Origin: Bacillus_P idriensis_A
GTDB lineage: Bacteria > Bacillota > Bacilli > Bacillales > Bacillaceae
Direction: 5' to 3'
NCBI RefSeq assembly: GCF_050483325.1
Contig: NZ_JBCMYF010000032.1
Location: 1-64,000, forward strand
DNA: 64,000 nt
In this document: positions 1 through 8,918 of the stretch, one piece after another
Layout: every line of letters begins with the position of its first letter
Numbering within the stretch: the first letter of the stretch is position 1
Notes under the pieces: model-generated
What the model saw: only the letters and a program-made list of their open reading frames with translations
The model's database searches: none
Told to the model about the DNA's origin: nothing
Position numbers and translations under genes: made by a program

Positions 1-37
1 ACATTTGGGGTGCACTTCATATCTGGCCGCTTTGATC

Positions 38-1285
38 TTAAGATAATTTTTCTTCCATATCAGGAATTTTATAATCTCCGTGTTTCTTTTCTGTTTCAGC
101 TACTATGACTGCACAAGCTGCATCACCTGTGATGTTAACTGCTGTACGGGCCATATCAAGCAAGCGGTCGATACCGATGATTAAGGCAATACCCGCTACA
201 GGAAGACCTACAGAGTTTAAGACCATCGCAAGCATGATCAGTCCAACACCCGGTACACCAGCAGTACCAACTGATGCAAGAACAGCTGTCAATACTACAG
301 TAATTAATTGAGTGAAAGAAAGGTCAATATTATAAACTTGAGCAATAAAGATTGTTGCTACACCCTGCATAATAGCCGTGCCATCCATATTAATCGTTGC
401 GCCCAAAGGCTGAACGAAGCTTGAAATCGGCTCTGGCACTTTAAGACGTTTCTGCGCCGTTTCCATAGAAACAGGAAGGGTTGCATTACTGCTTGAAGTA
501 CTGAAAGCTACTGCCATCGCAGGAGCGAAATTCTTAAAGAACCAAATTGGGCTTTGCTTTGCAATGAAAAGAATGGATGATCCATAAGTGACGATTGCAT
601 GAATCACTAGAGCAAGGAGTACAACACCCATGTAGAGTCCCATTGCTTTAAGAGCGTCTAACCCCTGACTGCCGACAGCAGTTGCGATAAGACCAAACGT
701 ACCGAATGGAGCAAATTTCATTACGACGTTTACAAGGTACATCATTAAATCGTTTCCTTGTTCAACGACTTTATACAGCGTACTCGCTTTTTTGCCAAGG
801 AACGTAATTCCAAGTCCGACAAAGATTGAGAAAATAATGATTTGAAGCATATTTCCGTCAGCGAGTGCTTTAATAGGATTCGTAGGAATCATATTTAAGA
901 ATGTCTCAGCAACAGACGGAGCTTCTTTTGCTTCATATTCAGCTGATGCGGTATCAAACTCGCCTACATTTCCCGGCTGAATTGTCATAGACAGAAGTAA
1001 ACCGATAACAATCGCAATCGCTGTTGTAACAAGAAAAAATGAGACTGTTTTAACACCTATTCTCCCCAGTTTCTTTGGATCCCCGAGGCCTGCAACTCCC
1101 AGAGTAATAGAGAAGAAAACAATTGGCACTACAAGCATATTAATTAAGTTTAAAAAGATTTTTCCAAGCGGGGTAAATAGGAACGTGTCTAACTGTTTAA
1201 ATAAATCCGGAGCCGTGATATTAAGGATAAGACCGACAATGGCACCCAGAATTAGACCAATGATGATTTTCGTTGCTAGTTTCAT
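38..1285 (-). CDS. gltP: Dicarboxylate/amino-acid:cation (Na+ or H+) symporter, GltP/GltT-like
   Basis: The product is about 415 residues and belongs to the DAACS family of glutamate/aspartate importers of the cytoplasmic membrane. It has several hydrophobic segments, a serine-rich stretch (STSSSNATLP) that forms re-entrant loop 1 in this family, and the NMDGTA motif that shapes the substrate and cation sites. An ATG at 1285 is chosen over the upstream in-frame codon because GGAGGT lies just before it; this gives the usual family length. A c-di-AMP riboswitch, terminator and promoter lie directly upstream, so transcription should fall when c-di-AMP is high. Glutamate versus aspartate preference cannot be read from the sequence. 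Confidence 0.92.
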   Translation of the reverse strand: MKLATKIIIGLILGAIVGLILNITAPDLFKQLDTFLFTPLGKIFLNLINMLVVPIVFFSITLGVAGLGDPKKLGRIGVKTVSFFLVTTAIAIVIGLLLSMTIQPGNVGEFDTASAEYEAKEAPSVAETFLNMIPTNPIKALADGNMLQIIIFSIFVGLGITFLGKKASTLYKVVEQGNDLMMYLVNVVMKFAPFGTFGLIATAVGSQGLDALKAMGLYMGVVLLALVIHAIVTYGSSILFIAKQSPIWFFKNFAPAMAVAFSTSSSNATLPVSMETAQKRLKVPEPISSFVQPLGATINMDGTAIMQGVATIFIAQVYNIDLSFTQLITVVLTAVLASVGTAGVPGVGLIMLAMVLNSVGLPVAGIALIIGIDRLLDMARTAVNITGDAACAVIVAETEKKHGDYKIPDMEEKLS

Positions 1286-1383
1286 ATAAAACCTCCGTAA
1301 AATAAAAATAATAGAAAGATAATGCTTTATTCCCAAAAAGGCGGGATGAAGAAACATAAATGTGAGAGTTTTTTGAAAAATAC

Positions 1384-1411
1384 AAAAAACCGCGAGAGAA
1401 TTCTCGCGGTT
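1384..1411 (-). terminator. Intrinsic terminator of the gltP riboswitch
   Basis: A perfect 12-bp inverted repeat (AACCGCGAGAGA with its complement) is followed on the minus strand by a run of T. It lies between the riboswitch aptamer and gltP, where an expression-platform terminator is expected. Confidence 0.9.
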
Positions 1412-1439
1412 AGTATTCGTCAATTTGAATAATTATGAC

Positions 1440-1582
1440 TTTTCCACAGATGAGTCTCTCCAGTGCATACGAGGTTAGCTGTCGGATTCGGACGAAGAGT
1501 TGTCCTACCTAGTACTTTAAGGATTCACCCCAGTGCAGATGCACAGTTCGGTTCCCCCGTTCCCGTTAAGGATTAAGCGTAT
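1440..1582 (-). ncRNA. c-di-AMP (ydaO/yuaA) riboswitch upstream of gltP
   Basis: Read on the minus strand, the leader carries the conserved ydaO blocks in order: CGCTTAATCC, GGGGGAACCGAAC, GGGGTGAATCC, then CCGAATCCGACAGCTAACC. These are the hallmarks of the family, which senses cyclic di-AMP and usually switches genes off when ligand is bound. The terminator at 1384-1411 completes a transcription-attenuation arrangement. This is the first of four such elements in the window. Confidence 0.93.
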
Positions 1583-1602
1583 ATTTATTAAGTTATACTA
1601 CT

Positions 1603-1631
1603 ATTCTAAATAAAAGATCCTGTTTTGGCAA
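1603..1631 (-). promoter_or_regulatory. Sigma-A-type promoter of the gltP leader
   Basis: On the minus strand TTGCCA and TAGAAT are separated by 17 bp and lie about 25 bp upstream of the first conserved riboswitch block. Confidence 0.6.
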
Positions 1632-1708
1632 ACATCAAAATTTGCCTTTAGTTGGATTTACACATAAAATTTAGCAAAAAAACGTTATATATTAAGGAGT
1701 TTTAAGCC

Positions 1709-2443
1709 ATGAAAAGATGGATGAAAAATTTTTCCCTGATAGCTTTAGCAGTGTTAATTCTATCTTTTGCAGGATTTTATATATGGTCACAGCAGACATA
1801 TAAACCAACAGGAAACCTTTACAATTCGACAAATATCCAAAAGAAAAACAACGTGAATGGGTATTTGCTTTTTGAACCGGTAAATCAGAAGACCGAAACA
1901 GGCATTATTTTTTACCCGGGGGCGAAAGTCGAGCCTGAAGCCTATGCCTATCTTGCAGAGCAGCTTGCCATGAGGGGGTATACAGCAGCTATATTAAAAA
2001 TGCCTTTTAACCTTGCCATTGCAGGAATTAACAAAGCTGACAAAGTCATTAATGAACACCCTGATATTAAGAAGTGGTATATTGGGGGCCATTCACTTGG
2101 CGGTGCATCCGCTTCTATCTATGCCTATAACCACCAGGATACAATCAAAGGACTCTTCCTGCTCGCGGCCTATCCTGCTGACTCCAGCGACTTTTCCGGA
2201 ACGGACTTTCCGATTCTGACGATTTATGCTGAAAAAGACGGCCTGTCAACTCTTGCAGATATACAGGAGAAAAAGCATTTGCTTTCAGAGGATACATTCT
2301 TTTACCGGATTAAAGACGGAAACCATGCACAGTTCGGAATCTACGGGGAACAAAAAGGCGATAAAAAAGCGGACATTAATGTCTTTATCCAGCAGGATCT
2401 TGTAGTTAATGAGATTGACCGGTGGATTATGATGAATCAGTAA
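1709..2443 (+). CDS. Membrane-anchored alpha/beta hydrolase
   Basis: The 244-residue protein has an N-terminal hydrophobic segment (about residues 8-28) that acts as a membrane anchor or signal, followed by an alpha/beta-hydrolase domain. The nucleophile elbow is GGHSLGG (about residues 127-133); a later Asp (AEKDG) and a His (GNHAQFG) can complete a triad. It resembles DUF3530/dienelactone-hydrolase-like proteins of bacilli. AAGGAG stands 9 bp before the ATG. The substrate is unknown. It appears monocistronic, with no clear terminator after it. The 212 bp that follow (2444-2655) show no other feature. Confidence 0.8.
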   Translation: MKRWMKNFSLIALAVLILSFAGFYIWSQQTYKPTGNLYNSTNIQKKNNVNGYLLFEPVNQKTETGIIFYPGAKVEPEAYAYLAEQLAMRGYTAAILKMPFNLAIAGINKADKVINEHPDIKKWYIGGHSLGGASASIYAYNHQDTIKGLFLLAAYPADSSDFSGTDFPILTIYAEKDGLSTLADIQEKKHLLSEDTFFYRIKDGNHAQFGIYGEQKGDKKADINVFIQQDLVVNEIDRWIMMNQ

Positions 2444-2676
2444 AAAAATGAATGTGCGAAGCGGATAAAACGGTGAGGCTGCTCGTCTATTTGGGTCGGT
2501 TCAGAGGGCCAGATGATTGATTAGGATTTGAGCTAGGGTTGCTGGAATGTGTTTAACATGGATTATTACAGTCTGTTAATATATTGTTAGTAAGACCTCG
2601 AAACTAAATTGCAGTAGAATAAGACTGCGGCCGCATTTGCAAGGGCTTATATTAAGTGTTCAAAGAAGGTGTAAAG

Positions 2677-3153
2677 ATGAAAAAAGGTAAAACGAACGCA
2701 ATGAGGATATTAGACAAAGAAAAAATTGAATACAAAATAACAACCTACAGGGCAGATGACGGTAAAATTGATGGATTATCTGTGGCTAAAAAGATTGGAA
2801 AAGAAGAAGGATCCGTGTATAAAACCCTTATTTCCCAAAATTCAAGCAAGGGATATTATGTTTTTGTTATTCCGGTTGAATCCGAGCTGGATTTAAAAAA
2901 GGCTGCTAAGGTTGTTGGAGAGAAGAAAGTAGAAATGATTCCAGTCAAGGATATAACGAAAGTGTCTGGTTATGTGCGGGGCGGCTGTTCACCAATAGGA
3001 ATGAAAAGTTTATTTCCTACTTTTATTGATGAAAAAGCTCTAACAACTGGAACAATTATTGTCAGCGGGGGAACTATCGGTGTACAGATTGAAATGAATG
3101 CAGAGGATTTAGCAAAGGCAATAAAAGCTCAATTCACTGATTTATCTAAATAA
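2677..3153 (+). CDS. ybaK: YbaK/EbsC-family Cys-tRNA(Pro)/Cys-tRNA(Cys) deacylase
   Basis: The 158-residue product matches the YbaK fold of aminoacyl-tRNA trans-editing enzymes, which hydrolyse mischarged tRNA in the cytoplasm. Visible signatures are the N-terminal MKKGKTNAMRILD, the lysine in VYKTL, and the glycine-rich GYVRGGCSPIGMK block that lines the active site. The ATG at 2677 is preferred to an in-frame GTG 21 bp upstream because GAAGGTG precedes it and because family members begin at this point. It stands alone, followed by a strong bidirectional terminator. Confidence 0.9.
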   Translation: MKKGKTNAMRILDKEKIEYKITTYRADDGKIDGLSVAKKIGKEEGSVYKTLISQNSSKGYYVFVIPVESELDLKKAAKVVGEKKVEMIPVKDITKVSGYVRGGCSPIGMKSLFPTFIDEKALTTGTIIVSGGTIGVQIEMNAEDLAKAIKAQFTDLSK

Positions 3154-3171
3154 CTTTACTCCATACAAAAT

Positions 3172-3215
3172 AAAAAGCGGCATCATCAGCCCAGTTGCTG
3201 AAGATGCCGCTTTTT
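3172..3215. terminator. Bidirectional terminator between ybaK and the oligoendopeptidase gene
   Basis: A 13-bp arm (AAAAAGCGGCATC) and its complement flank a 17-nt loop, with a T-run on both strands. It serves two convergent genes. Confidence 0.9.
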
Positions 3216-3225
3216 CCTAATGCTA

Positions 3226-5019
3226 TTATTTAGTCGCCTCAAGAAACTCCTCTGCATCTTCCACAGTCAGAGCGACTGCTTTATGCCAGAAATCTTCTTT
3301 TGTCAGATCCACTCCCAAATGTTTCATAGCGAGGTCTTCCACCTGCATAGAACCTGTATCTTTAATGAGGGCAATGTATTTTTCCTCAAACGCTGTTCCT
3401 TCTTCAAGGGCTTTTGCATAGATTCCAAGCGAGAACAAATAACCGAACGTATAAGGGAAGTTATAGAAAGGCACTCCTGTAATGTGGAAATGAAGCTTGG
3501 ATGCCCAGAAATGCGGGTGATATTCCCCTAATTCATCGCAATATGCTTCTTTTTGCGCCGCCTCCATCAGCTCGCTGATGCGCTCAGCGCTTACCATTCC
3601 TTTTTTACGTTCCTCATAAAACGCAGTTTCGAAAATGAAACGCCCGTGAATATTCATCAGAAGGGCAACACTGCGCTGCACTTTGTCTTCAAGCAGAGCA
3701 AGGCGTTCTTCTTCCGTTTTTGCTTTTTTCACAGAAGCATCTGCTACGATCATCTCTGCAAACGTTGACGCCGTTTCCGCCACGTTCATGGCATAGCTGC
3801 GGTTCAGCGGATGAACGCCTGCCATTGCATGCTGGTGAAACGCATGGCCAAGCTCATGGGCAAGTGTTGCAATGTTAGAAGGCGTTCCTGAGAATGTCAT
3901 AAAAATACGGGACTGATCGCTTTCAGGGAAGCTTGTGCAAAATCCGCCCGGCGCCTTTCCTTTTCGGTCCTCAGCTTCAATCCAGCTGTCTTCAAACGCT
4001 TTTTTCGTGAAGGTTGTGAGATCCTCGCCAAAGTTGCTGAACTGTTCAAGGATGAATTCTGCCCCCTCCTGATAGCTGACCTTTGACTCCTTGCCGCCGA
4101 TCGGCGCATCAAGATCATACCAGCTGAGTTTCTCTACTCCAAGCAGCTCTGCTTTTCTTTTTAAATACTTAACTAGAGACTGCTTGTTTTCAGAAATCAC
4201 CTTCCACATGATGTCAAGCGTTTCGCGCTTCATTCTGTTGATCTCAAGCGGCTCGCTCAGAACGTCGTCCCATCCGCGCTTCTCATACACGTTCAATCTG
4301 AACCCTGCAAGATGGTTCAGCGTCTGGGCGAATAAATCAGCCTTGCTACCCCATGCTTTCTCCCACTCTTCAAACACAGCTTTTCGGACTTCACGGTCAG
4401 CACTGGAAAATTTATTGGCTGCCTGGCCGACAGAAAGTTCTTTCACTTCACCGTCTTCTTCAAAAGGAATTTTAACGGTCGAAACAAGAGTGTCATATAA
4501 CTGACCCCAAGCATGATAGCCGTCTACTGACAGAGCATTGATAAGCGTCTCCTGCTCCATCGGCAATTTATTTTTTGCTTTATTTCTGCGTTCAGTCAGC
4601 ACATAAGCAAGTTCAGAAAGACTTTCTGTCCCGATAAGTTCCTCCCATACTTGATCCTCCACTTTCACAAGTTTCTGATCAAGACTTGCAAGAGCATTTT
4701 GAAACTGAGAGCTGAGCTGCGTTACTTTTCCTCTCTGCACACCAGCGTGTTTATCCGCTGTATCCTGAGCTTGCAGACAGCTTACAAAAGCACCGGCCTG
4801 TCTCACTCTTTTCGCAATCCCCTGGAACACATCAAGAATTTCATCAAGGTAAATATGATCTTCTTTTGAGCTTGGCACCTTTAACTGATCAGCCTGCACT
4901 TTAAACAAAGGAACATCTTTTTCAAGCTCTTCTAAATGACGCTTAAAGCTTTCAGACTGGCTGCCCCCTTTGAAAAAAACATCCAAATCCCAAGTCTCTG
5001 CATATGTAGCGGCTTTCAT
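3226..5019 (-). CDS. M3-family oligoendopeptidase (PepF type)
   Basis: The product is about 597 residues, a cytoplasmic zinc metallopeptidase that cuts short peptides. The zinc motif HELGHAFHQH lies near residue 390 (HExxH), with the downstream glutamate helix (NVAETASTFAEM) that supplies the third ligand. Length and motif spacing fit the oligoendopeptidase F branch (B. subtilis PepF/YusX). The start is placed at the ATG preceding AAAGCC, because a GGGGGG stretch lies 8 bp upstream; two earlier in-frame starts overlap that Shine-Dalgarno sequence. Its neighbours give no functional clue. Confidence 0.92.
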   Translation of the reverse strand: MKAATYAETWDLDVFFKGGSQSESFKRHLEELEKDVPLFKVQADQLKVPSSKEDHIYLDEILDVFQGIAKRVRQAGAFVSCLQAQDTADKHAGVQRGKVTQLSSQFQNALASLDQKLVKVEDQVWEELIGTESLSELAYVLTERRNKAKNKLPMEQETLINALSVDGYHAWGQLYDTLVSTVKIPFEEDGEVKELSVGQAANKFSSADREVRKAVFEEWEKAWGSKADLFAQTLNHLAGFRLNVYEKRGWDDVLSEPLEINRMKRETLDIMWKVISENKQSLVKYLKRKAELLGVEKLSWYDLDAPIGGKESKVSYQEGAEFILEQFSNFGEDLTTFTKKAFEDSWIEAEDRKGKAPGGFCTSFPESDQSRIFMTFSGTPSNIATLAHELGHAFHQHAMAGVHPLNRSYAMNVAETASTFAEMIVADASVKKAKTEEERLALLEDKVQRSVALLMNIHGRFIFETAFYEERKKGMVSAERISELMEAAQKEAYCDELGEYHPHFWASKLHFHITGVPFYNFPYTFGYLFSLGIYAKALEEGTAFEEKYIALIKDTGSMQVEDLAMKHLGVDLTKEDFWHKAVALTVEDAEEFLEATK

Positions 5020-5141
5020 AGCCATACCCCCCACTATTTATTTCGCTTCCCTAAATAAACTGTCAGGTCTATTATATATCATTTCACTAAATATTTGTAT
5101 AATTCTAACACTTTTAACAAAAAAACTTACCGCCGCAAAAA

Positions 5142-5173
5142 AAACAGCCCCGGCATTCCCGCCAAGGCTGTTT
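5142..5173 (-). terminator. Terminator of tatA
   Basis: The arms AAACAGCC and GGCTGTTT enclose a 16-nt loop; on the minus strand a run of T follows. It lies directly after the tatA stop codon. Confidence 0.85.
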
Positions 5174-5179
5174 GATTCT

Positions 5180-5359
5180 TTATTTCACTGATTTATCTGA
5201 CTTGCTTTCTTCGTCATCCATCAGACCTTTTGTTGCGTTTTTAAACTCTCTTAGTGTTTTGCCTGCAGCTTTTCCGAGCTCCGGGAGCTTTTTCGGCCCG
5301 AAAAGCAGGAGTGCTACGAAGACAATTAACATGATTTCGCCGAATCCCAAGTTCATCAT
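5180..5359 (-). CDS. tatA: Twin-arginine translocase subunit TatA/E
   Basis: The 59-residue product has the TatA layout: one N-terminal transmembrane segment (IMLIVFVALLLFG), the FGPKKLPELGK hinge, an amphipathic helix, and a short charged tail. It forms the pore component of the Tat system that exports folded proteins. The start is placed at the ATG-ATG pair preceded by AAGAAGG; an upstream ATG in the same frame has no ribosome site. No tatC is adjacent, so this is either a stand-alone TatA or a partner of a TatC encoded elsewhere. Confidence 0.93.
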   Translation of the reverse strand: MMNLGFGEIMLIVFVALLLFGPKKLPELGKAAGKTLREFKNATKGLMDDEESKSDKSVK

Positions 5360-5417
5360 GTGCCCTTCTTCCATGTTATATTTTCATAAAAATAGAAAGA
5401 AAACGTTATCTTTGTAA

Positions 5418-5446
5418 ATTATAGTAGATTTTTGAGCTTTATGCAA
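5418..5446 (-). promoter_or_regulatory. Sigma-A-type promoter of tatA
   Basis: TTGCAT and a perfect TATAAT are separated by 17 bp on the minus strand, about 60 bp before the tatA start. Confidence 0.75.
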
Positions 5447-5510
5447 AGTGAAGTTTTGGTGACAGATATTTTAAAATAGATTTGAAACGTATGGTAAAAA
5501 GTATATCTTG

Positions 5511-5539
5511 TTGACATCCTCTGATCAACCTGCTAAATT
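5511..5539 (+). promoter_or_regulatory. Sigma-A-type promoter of the lysine-riboswitch transcript
   Basis: A consensus TTGACA is followed after 17 bp by TAAATT, 39 bp before the riboswitch core begins. Confidence 0.75.
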
Positions 5540-5577
5540 TACTCTATTAAAATAATGAATAAAAATCCTCACAGCAT

Positions 5578-5756
5578 CTCAGTGAGGTAGAGGTTGCGCC
5601 AATTAAGAGTAAGTTGCAAGAGGCTAGTGGAGCTGTTGACTGCAAGTGAAAGGATTTGGCGCCGAAGTTTGAAACAGCCACCTTGTTTCAAGCTGGGACA
5701 GTATCGAACAGGTACTGGACTGCCGCAGAGTCAATTTGCGGAGTGCTATCTGGAGA
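5578..5756 (+). ncRNA. Lysine riboswitch (L-box)
   Basis: The conserved L-box blocks occur in order: GTGAGGTAGAGGTTGCG, GACTGCAAGTGAAAGGATTT, GCGCCGAAGTTTGAAACAGC, GTATCGAACAGG, GGACTGCCGCAGAGTC and GGAGTGCTATCTGGAG. The element binds lysine and is followed by a terminator, so excess lysine should stop expression of the permease gene downstream. Confidence 0.95.
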
Positions 5757-5779
5757 TGATCGTGAGTTTTTGTGTTTTT

Positions 5780-5811
5780 AGCGCATGGACTTATTCTATG
5801 CGCTATTTTGT
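5780..5811 (+). terminator. Terminator of the lysine riboswitch
   Basis: TAGCGCAT pairs with ATGCGCTA around a 10-nt loop and is followed by TTTTG. It lies between the aptamer and the permease gene. Confidence 0.85.
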
Positions 5812-5889
5812 TTGCAAAAAAATGATCACATTCATTAAAAACTACACACAATATCGGTAGAGTATTGATATGTATGGGAGGTTTCAGTT

Positions 5890-7302
5890 TTGAAACAAAA
5901 GAAATGGGGATTTTGGCTTTTAACAGCCTTCGTAGTAGGAAATATGGTCGGCTCAGGCATATTCATGCTGCCAAGCACGCTTGCCCAGACAGCAAGTCCG
6001 CTTGGAGTAACCAGCGCCTGGCTCGTAACCGGATTTGGAGTATTAATGATTGCGCTAGTCTTCGGTAATCTATCGATTCGCAGACCAGATCTTACAGCCG
6101 GCCCGCAAAGCTATGCAAAATCGTTATTTGATTCACCGAAAAAGGGAAACGTTGCAGGATTCAGCATGGTTTGGGGATATTGGGTGGCCAACTGGATCAG
6201 CAACGTGGCAATTATCACTAGCTTTGCCGGCTATCTTTCTTCATTTTTTCCAATAATGTCTGATGAATCTGTTCTGTTCTCAATAGGTTCACAGGAGATT
6301 CAGTTAGGAAGAGCGGTCACATTTATTGTTTGTACCATTTTGCTTTGGGGCACTCATACCATTTTATTGACAAACATGAATGGTGCCGGGAAATTAAATT
6401 TTGTTGCAACTGCATCAAAAGTAATCGGTTTTATGCTTTTCATCATCGCAGGTTTATTTGCATTGGAATCAGCATCATTTGGAGAATTTTATTTCCCCGT
6501 TGAACCAGAGCCCGGTGTAACTTACGGCCTTGGCAATCAAGTTCAATTCGCTGCCATTTCAACTTTATGGGCATTTGTAGGCATTGAATCTGCCGTTATC
6601 CTGTCAGGCCGCGCTTCATCTCAGCGTGATGTAAAAAGAGCGACCATCACAGGCTTACTCATTGCTGTGTTCATCTATATGATTATCACGCTTATCACAA
6701 TGGGTGTTCTGCCGCACGATCAGCTCCAAGCATCAGACAAACCGTTTGTAGATGTACTCTCTGTCATTATTGGCGATGCAGGTGCAAATGCAATGGCACT
6801 ATTAGCAGTCGTGTCTTTATTCGGTTCAACCATCGGATGGATTCTGCTATCAGCTGAAGTACCGTATCAGGCTGCAAAAACAGGAATTTTCCCTGCTTTC
6901 TTTGCAAAAACAACTAAAAAAGGCAGTCCAAAAAATGCGCTGCTGATTACGAATTTGATGTCGCAGATCTTTATTTTCTCTACCATTTCAGGAACAATTA
7001 GCGAAGCATTTACATTCTTAACAACATCCGCTACACTTGCTTATCTATTCCCATATCTTGTTTCATCTATTTTCTTCTTGAAGCTGATCGCTAAAGGAGA
7101 AACGTATGATCTCGTAAAGGGTTCACGTATAAAGGACGGAATCATTGCGTCTATAGCCTGTATCTATTCTGTCTGGGTTATCGTCACCGGAACAGCGGAT
7201 CTTAAAACATTTGCTTTAGGCGTAGGCCTTTTCTTCGCGGGCTTTGTCATCTATCCATTCCTAAAAAAGTACATGAATAAAGAAGAATCCGATTCTGTTT
7301 AA
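5890..7302 (+). CDS. yvsH: APC-superfamily basic amino-acid permease (YvsH/ArcD-like), lysine-riboswitch controlled
   Basis: The 470-residue membrane protein has about 12 hydrophobic segments and begins with the APC signature (GNMVGSGIFMLP) in segment 1. The sequence resembles arginine/ornithine antiporters, and B. subtilis YvsH, which is also L-box regulated. It most likely takes up lysine. The start is a TTG at 5890 preceded by GGGAGG, so the upstream ATGs in other frames are not used. The lysine riboswitch supports the substrate assignment better than homology does, because this family covers several cationic amino acids. Confidence 0.9.
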   Translation: MKQKKWGFWLLTAFVVGNMVGSGIFMLPSTLAQTASPLGVTSAWLVTGFGVLMIALVFGNLSIRRPDLTAGPQSYAKSLFDSPKKGNVAGFSMVWGYWVANWISNVAIITSFAGYLSSFFPIMSDESVLFSIGSQEIQLGRAVTFIVCTILLWGTHTILLTNMNGAGKLNFVATASKVIGFMLFIIAGLFALESASFGEFYFPVEPEPGVTYGLGNQVQFAAISTLWAFVGIESAVILSGRASSQRDVKRATITGLLIAVFIYMIITLITMGVLPHDQLQASDKPFVDVLSVIIGDAGANAMALLAVVSLFGSTIGWILLSAEVPYQAAKTGIFPAFFAKTTKKGSPKNALLITNLMSQIFIFSTISGTISEAFTFLTTSATLAYLFPYLVSSIFFLKLIAKGETYDLVKGSRIKDGIIASIACIYSVWVIVTGTADLKTFALGVGLFFAGFVIYPFLKKYMNKEESDSV

Positions 7303-7304
7303 CC

Positions 7305-7335
7305 AAAAGGGCTGCATCCATTATGCAGCCCTTTT
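7305..7335. terminator. Bidirectional terminator between yvsH and the kdp operon
   Basis: AAAAGGGCTGCAT pairs with ATGCAGCCCTTTT over 13 bp with a 5-nt loop. It overlaps the last bases of the CBS-protein stop codon, so it ends both convergent transcripts. Confidence 0.9.
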
Positions 7336-7750
7336 AATTTACTGACGGAGCAAACATCTGGCTTGCACAATACTCAATGATCTCTCTCCTTCTTATGATT
7401 CCGATAAAAATGCCCTTATCATCTGTCACTGGCACAAAATTCTGTTCCATGGCCCTTGTAATAATATGTTCCATCTCAGCCTGAATGCTAATAGCCTCAT
7501 TTTTGCGGTGAAAAGGAATTTCCGTCAACCGGATATTTTCCGTGTTGTGAAAATTCAGGTTCGGGGTATTTTTCAGCTTCCACAGAAGATCTCCTTCTGT
7601 CAGCGTCGTAACATATTTCCCTTCATGATCAAGCAGCGGAACAGCTGAATAACGGTGGTATTCCATCTTTTCAAGCGCCTGTCTCATCGTCGACTGGATC
7701 GGCAAATAAACAACTTCTTTTTTGGGAATCAGGAAAAAAGCAATATTCAT
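7334..7750 (-). CDS. Two-CBS-domain protein at the end of the kdp operon (CbpB/DarB-like)
   Basis: The 138-residue protein consists almost entirely of a CBS pair: the first around residues 14-70 (PIQSTMRQALEKMEYHRYSAVPLLD), the second around 80-130 (NFVPVTDDKGIFIGIIRRREI). It is soluble. Layout and length recall B. subtilis YkuL/DarB, a CBS protein that binds c-di-AMP, and the LIPK start is shared. It is the last gene of the kdp cluster, 16 bp after kdpD, so a role as a c-di-AMP- or adenine-nucleotide-sensing regulator of K+ uptake is plausible. Ligand binding is inferred, not visible. Confidence 0.82.
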   Translation of the reverse strand: MNIAFFLIPKKEVVYLPIQSTMRQALEKMEYHRYSAVPLLDHEGKYVTTLTEGDLLWKLKNTPNLNFHNTENIRLTEIPFHRKNEAISIQAEMEHIITRAMEQNFVPVTDDKGIFIGIIRRREIIEYCASQMFAPSVN

Positions 7751-7766
7751 TTCTTAAAAGTCCTCT

Positions 7767-8918
7767 CTATATTTTTCCATCTGAAACGATATGAATATCA
7801 ATGTTTTCTGTTTTTCTCATGATTGTATTTACGATAGACCCTTTTCGGATTTCCTCCCATCTTGTTCTTGCCGACTGCCCAAGCAGAATCTGCGTCACAT
7901 GGTGTTTCGTTGCTGCTTCTATGATGATGTCTGCAGGTTTCCGGTTTCTCTCATGCTCCAGCAAAAAGACGGCATTGAATTGAGCGGACAGCAGCTTCCA
8001 CCTTTCGATTTTTTCTCTCATCTCCTGGGTAAATGATTCTTCCGGTAATTTTGATGCATGGAGGATAAAAAGCTGTGCACGGAGCCGGTTCCCCATCCTC
8101 CAGCCTCTTCTGATGAGTTTTTCGGCAGTGGGACCGTAGCCTACGCAGACAAGTATTTTTTCATGCACGCTTATCGGACCATATGAAAGGTTTCCGCTGA
8201 TCTGATCCATTTTTTCATCTACATCGTCCGCCACTTCTCTCAGGGCAAGCTCCCTTAAAGCGGAAAGATTGGGAACGGTAAAGAAATGGGAGAGACTTTG
8301 CTCAATCTTGTCAGAGCCGTAAATTTTGCCTTCTGACATTCTTTTTCTCAGCGTTTCAGGCGTCACATCAATCAGCTGGATTTCGCTTGCTTGCTGAACA
8401 AATAAATCCGGTACTCTTTCCCGCACAGCTACTCTCGTTATCTGCTGGACAATATCGCGGACACTTTCCAGATGCTGAATATTGACGGCAGACATGACAT
8501 TGATTCCTGCTTCCAGGATTTCCTCAATATCCATATATCGTTTAAGATTTTTAGACCCTGGAATATTTGTGTGGGCAAGCTCATCAATAATGACAACAGC
8601 CGGTTTCCTTTCAATGATGGCCTCCACATGGAGCTCTCTGAATATACTTCCTTTATACGTCATCTCTTTTAATGGTATAACTTCAAGGTCTTTTATCAGA
8701 TCCTCCGTTTCTCTTCTTCCATGACATTCAATCAGACCGATGACGGCATCAATGCCTTCAAGCTTTAAATCATGGGCATCCTGAAGCATTTTATACGATT
8801 TTCCAACCCCCGGGGCAGCTCCCACATAAAGCTTCAATTTGCCCCGGTTCATTTCTGCAATTTCATCAAGCAGCTCCTGCGGAGTTTTCCGTCTGAAATA
8901 AGGATGGTTTTCATTCAT
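7767..8918 (-). CDS. kdpD: Kinase-less KdpD: sensor N-domain plus USP domain
   Basis: The 383-residue product carries the KdpD N-terminal ATP-binding domain (Walker A GAAPGVGKSYKML near residue 33; Walker B-like VVIIDELAHTN) followed by a universal-stress-protein domain (about 250-380, ending GQSARTRWEEIRKGSI). Full-length KdpD is about 890 residues; the four transmembrane segments, GAF and histidine-kinase domains are absent, and no kdpE is nearby. The stop is clean and ribosome sites are normal, so it is a natural short form, as known in some cyanobacteria and deinococci. In S. aureus the KdpD USP domain binds c-di-AMP. Confidence 0.93.
   Translation of the reverse strand: MNENHPYFRRKTPQELLDEIAEMNRGKLKLYVGAAPGVGKSYKMLQDAHDLKLEGIDAVIGLIECHGRRETEDLIKDLEVIPLKEMTYKGSIFRELHVEAIIERKPAVVIIDELAHTNIPGSKNLKRYMDIEEILEAGINVMSAVNIQHLESVRDIVQQITRVAVRERVPDLFVQQASEIQLIDVTPETLRKRMSEGKIYGSDKIEQSLSHFFTVPNLSALRELALREVADDVDEKMDQISGNLSYGPISVHEKILVCVGYGPTAEKLIRRGWRMGNRLRAQLFILHASKLPEESFTQEMREKIERWKLLSAQFNAVFLLEHERNRKPADIIIEAATKHHVTQILLGQSARTRWEEIRKGSIVNTIMRKTENIDIHIVSDGKI

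Noticed and set aside
5386..5410. CcpA (cre) site in the tatA leader
   Set aside because: AGAAAACGTTATCT resembles cre but lacks the outer bases; one weak match is not enough.
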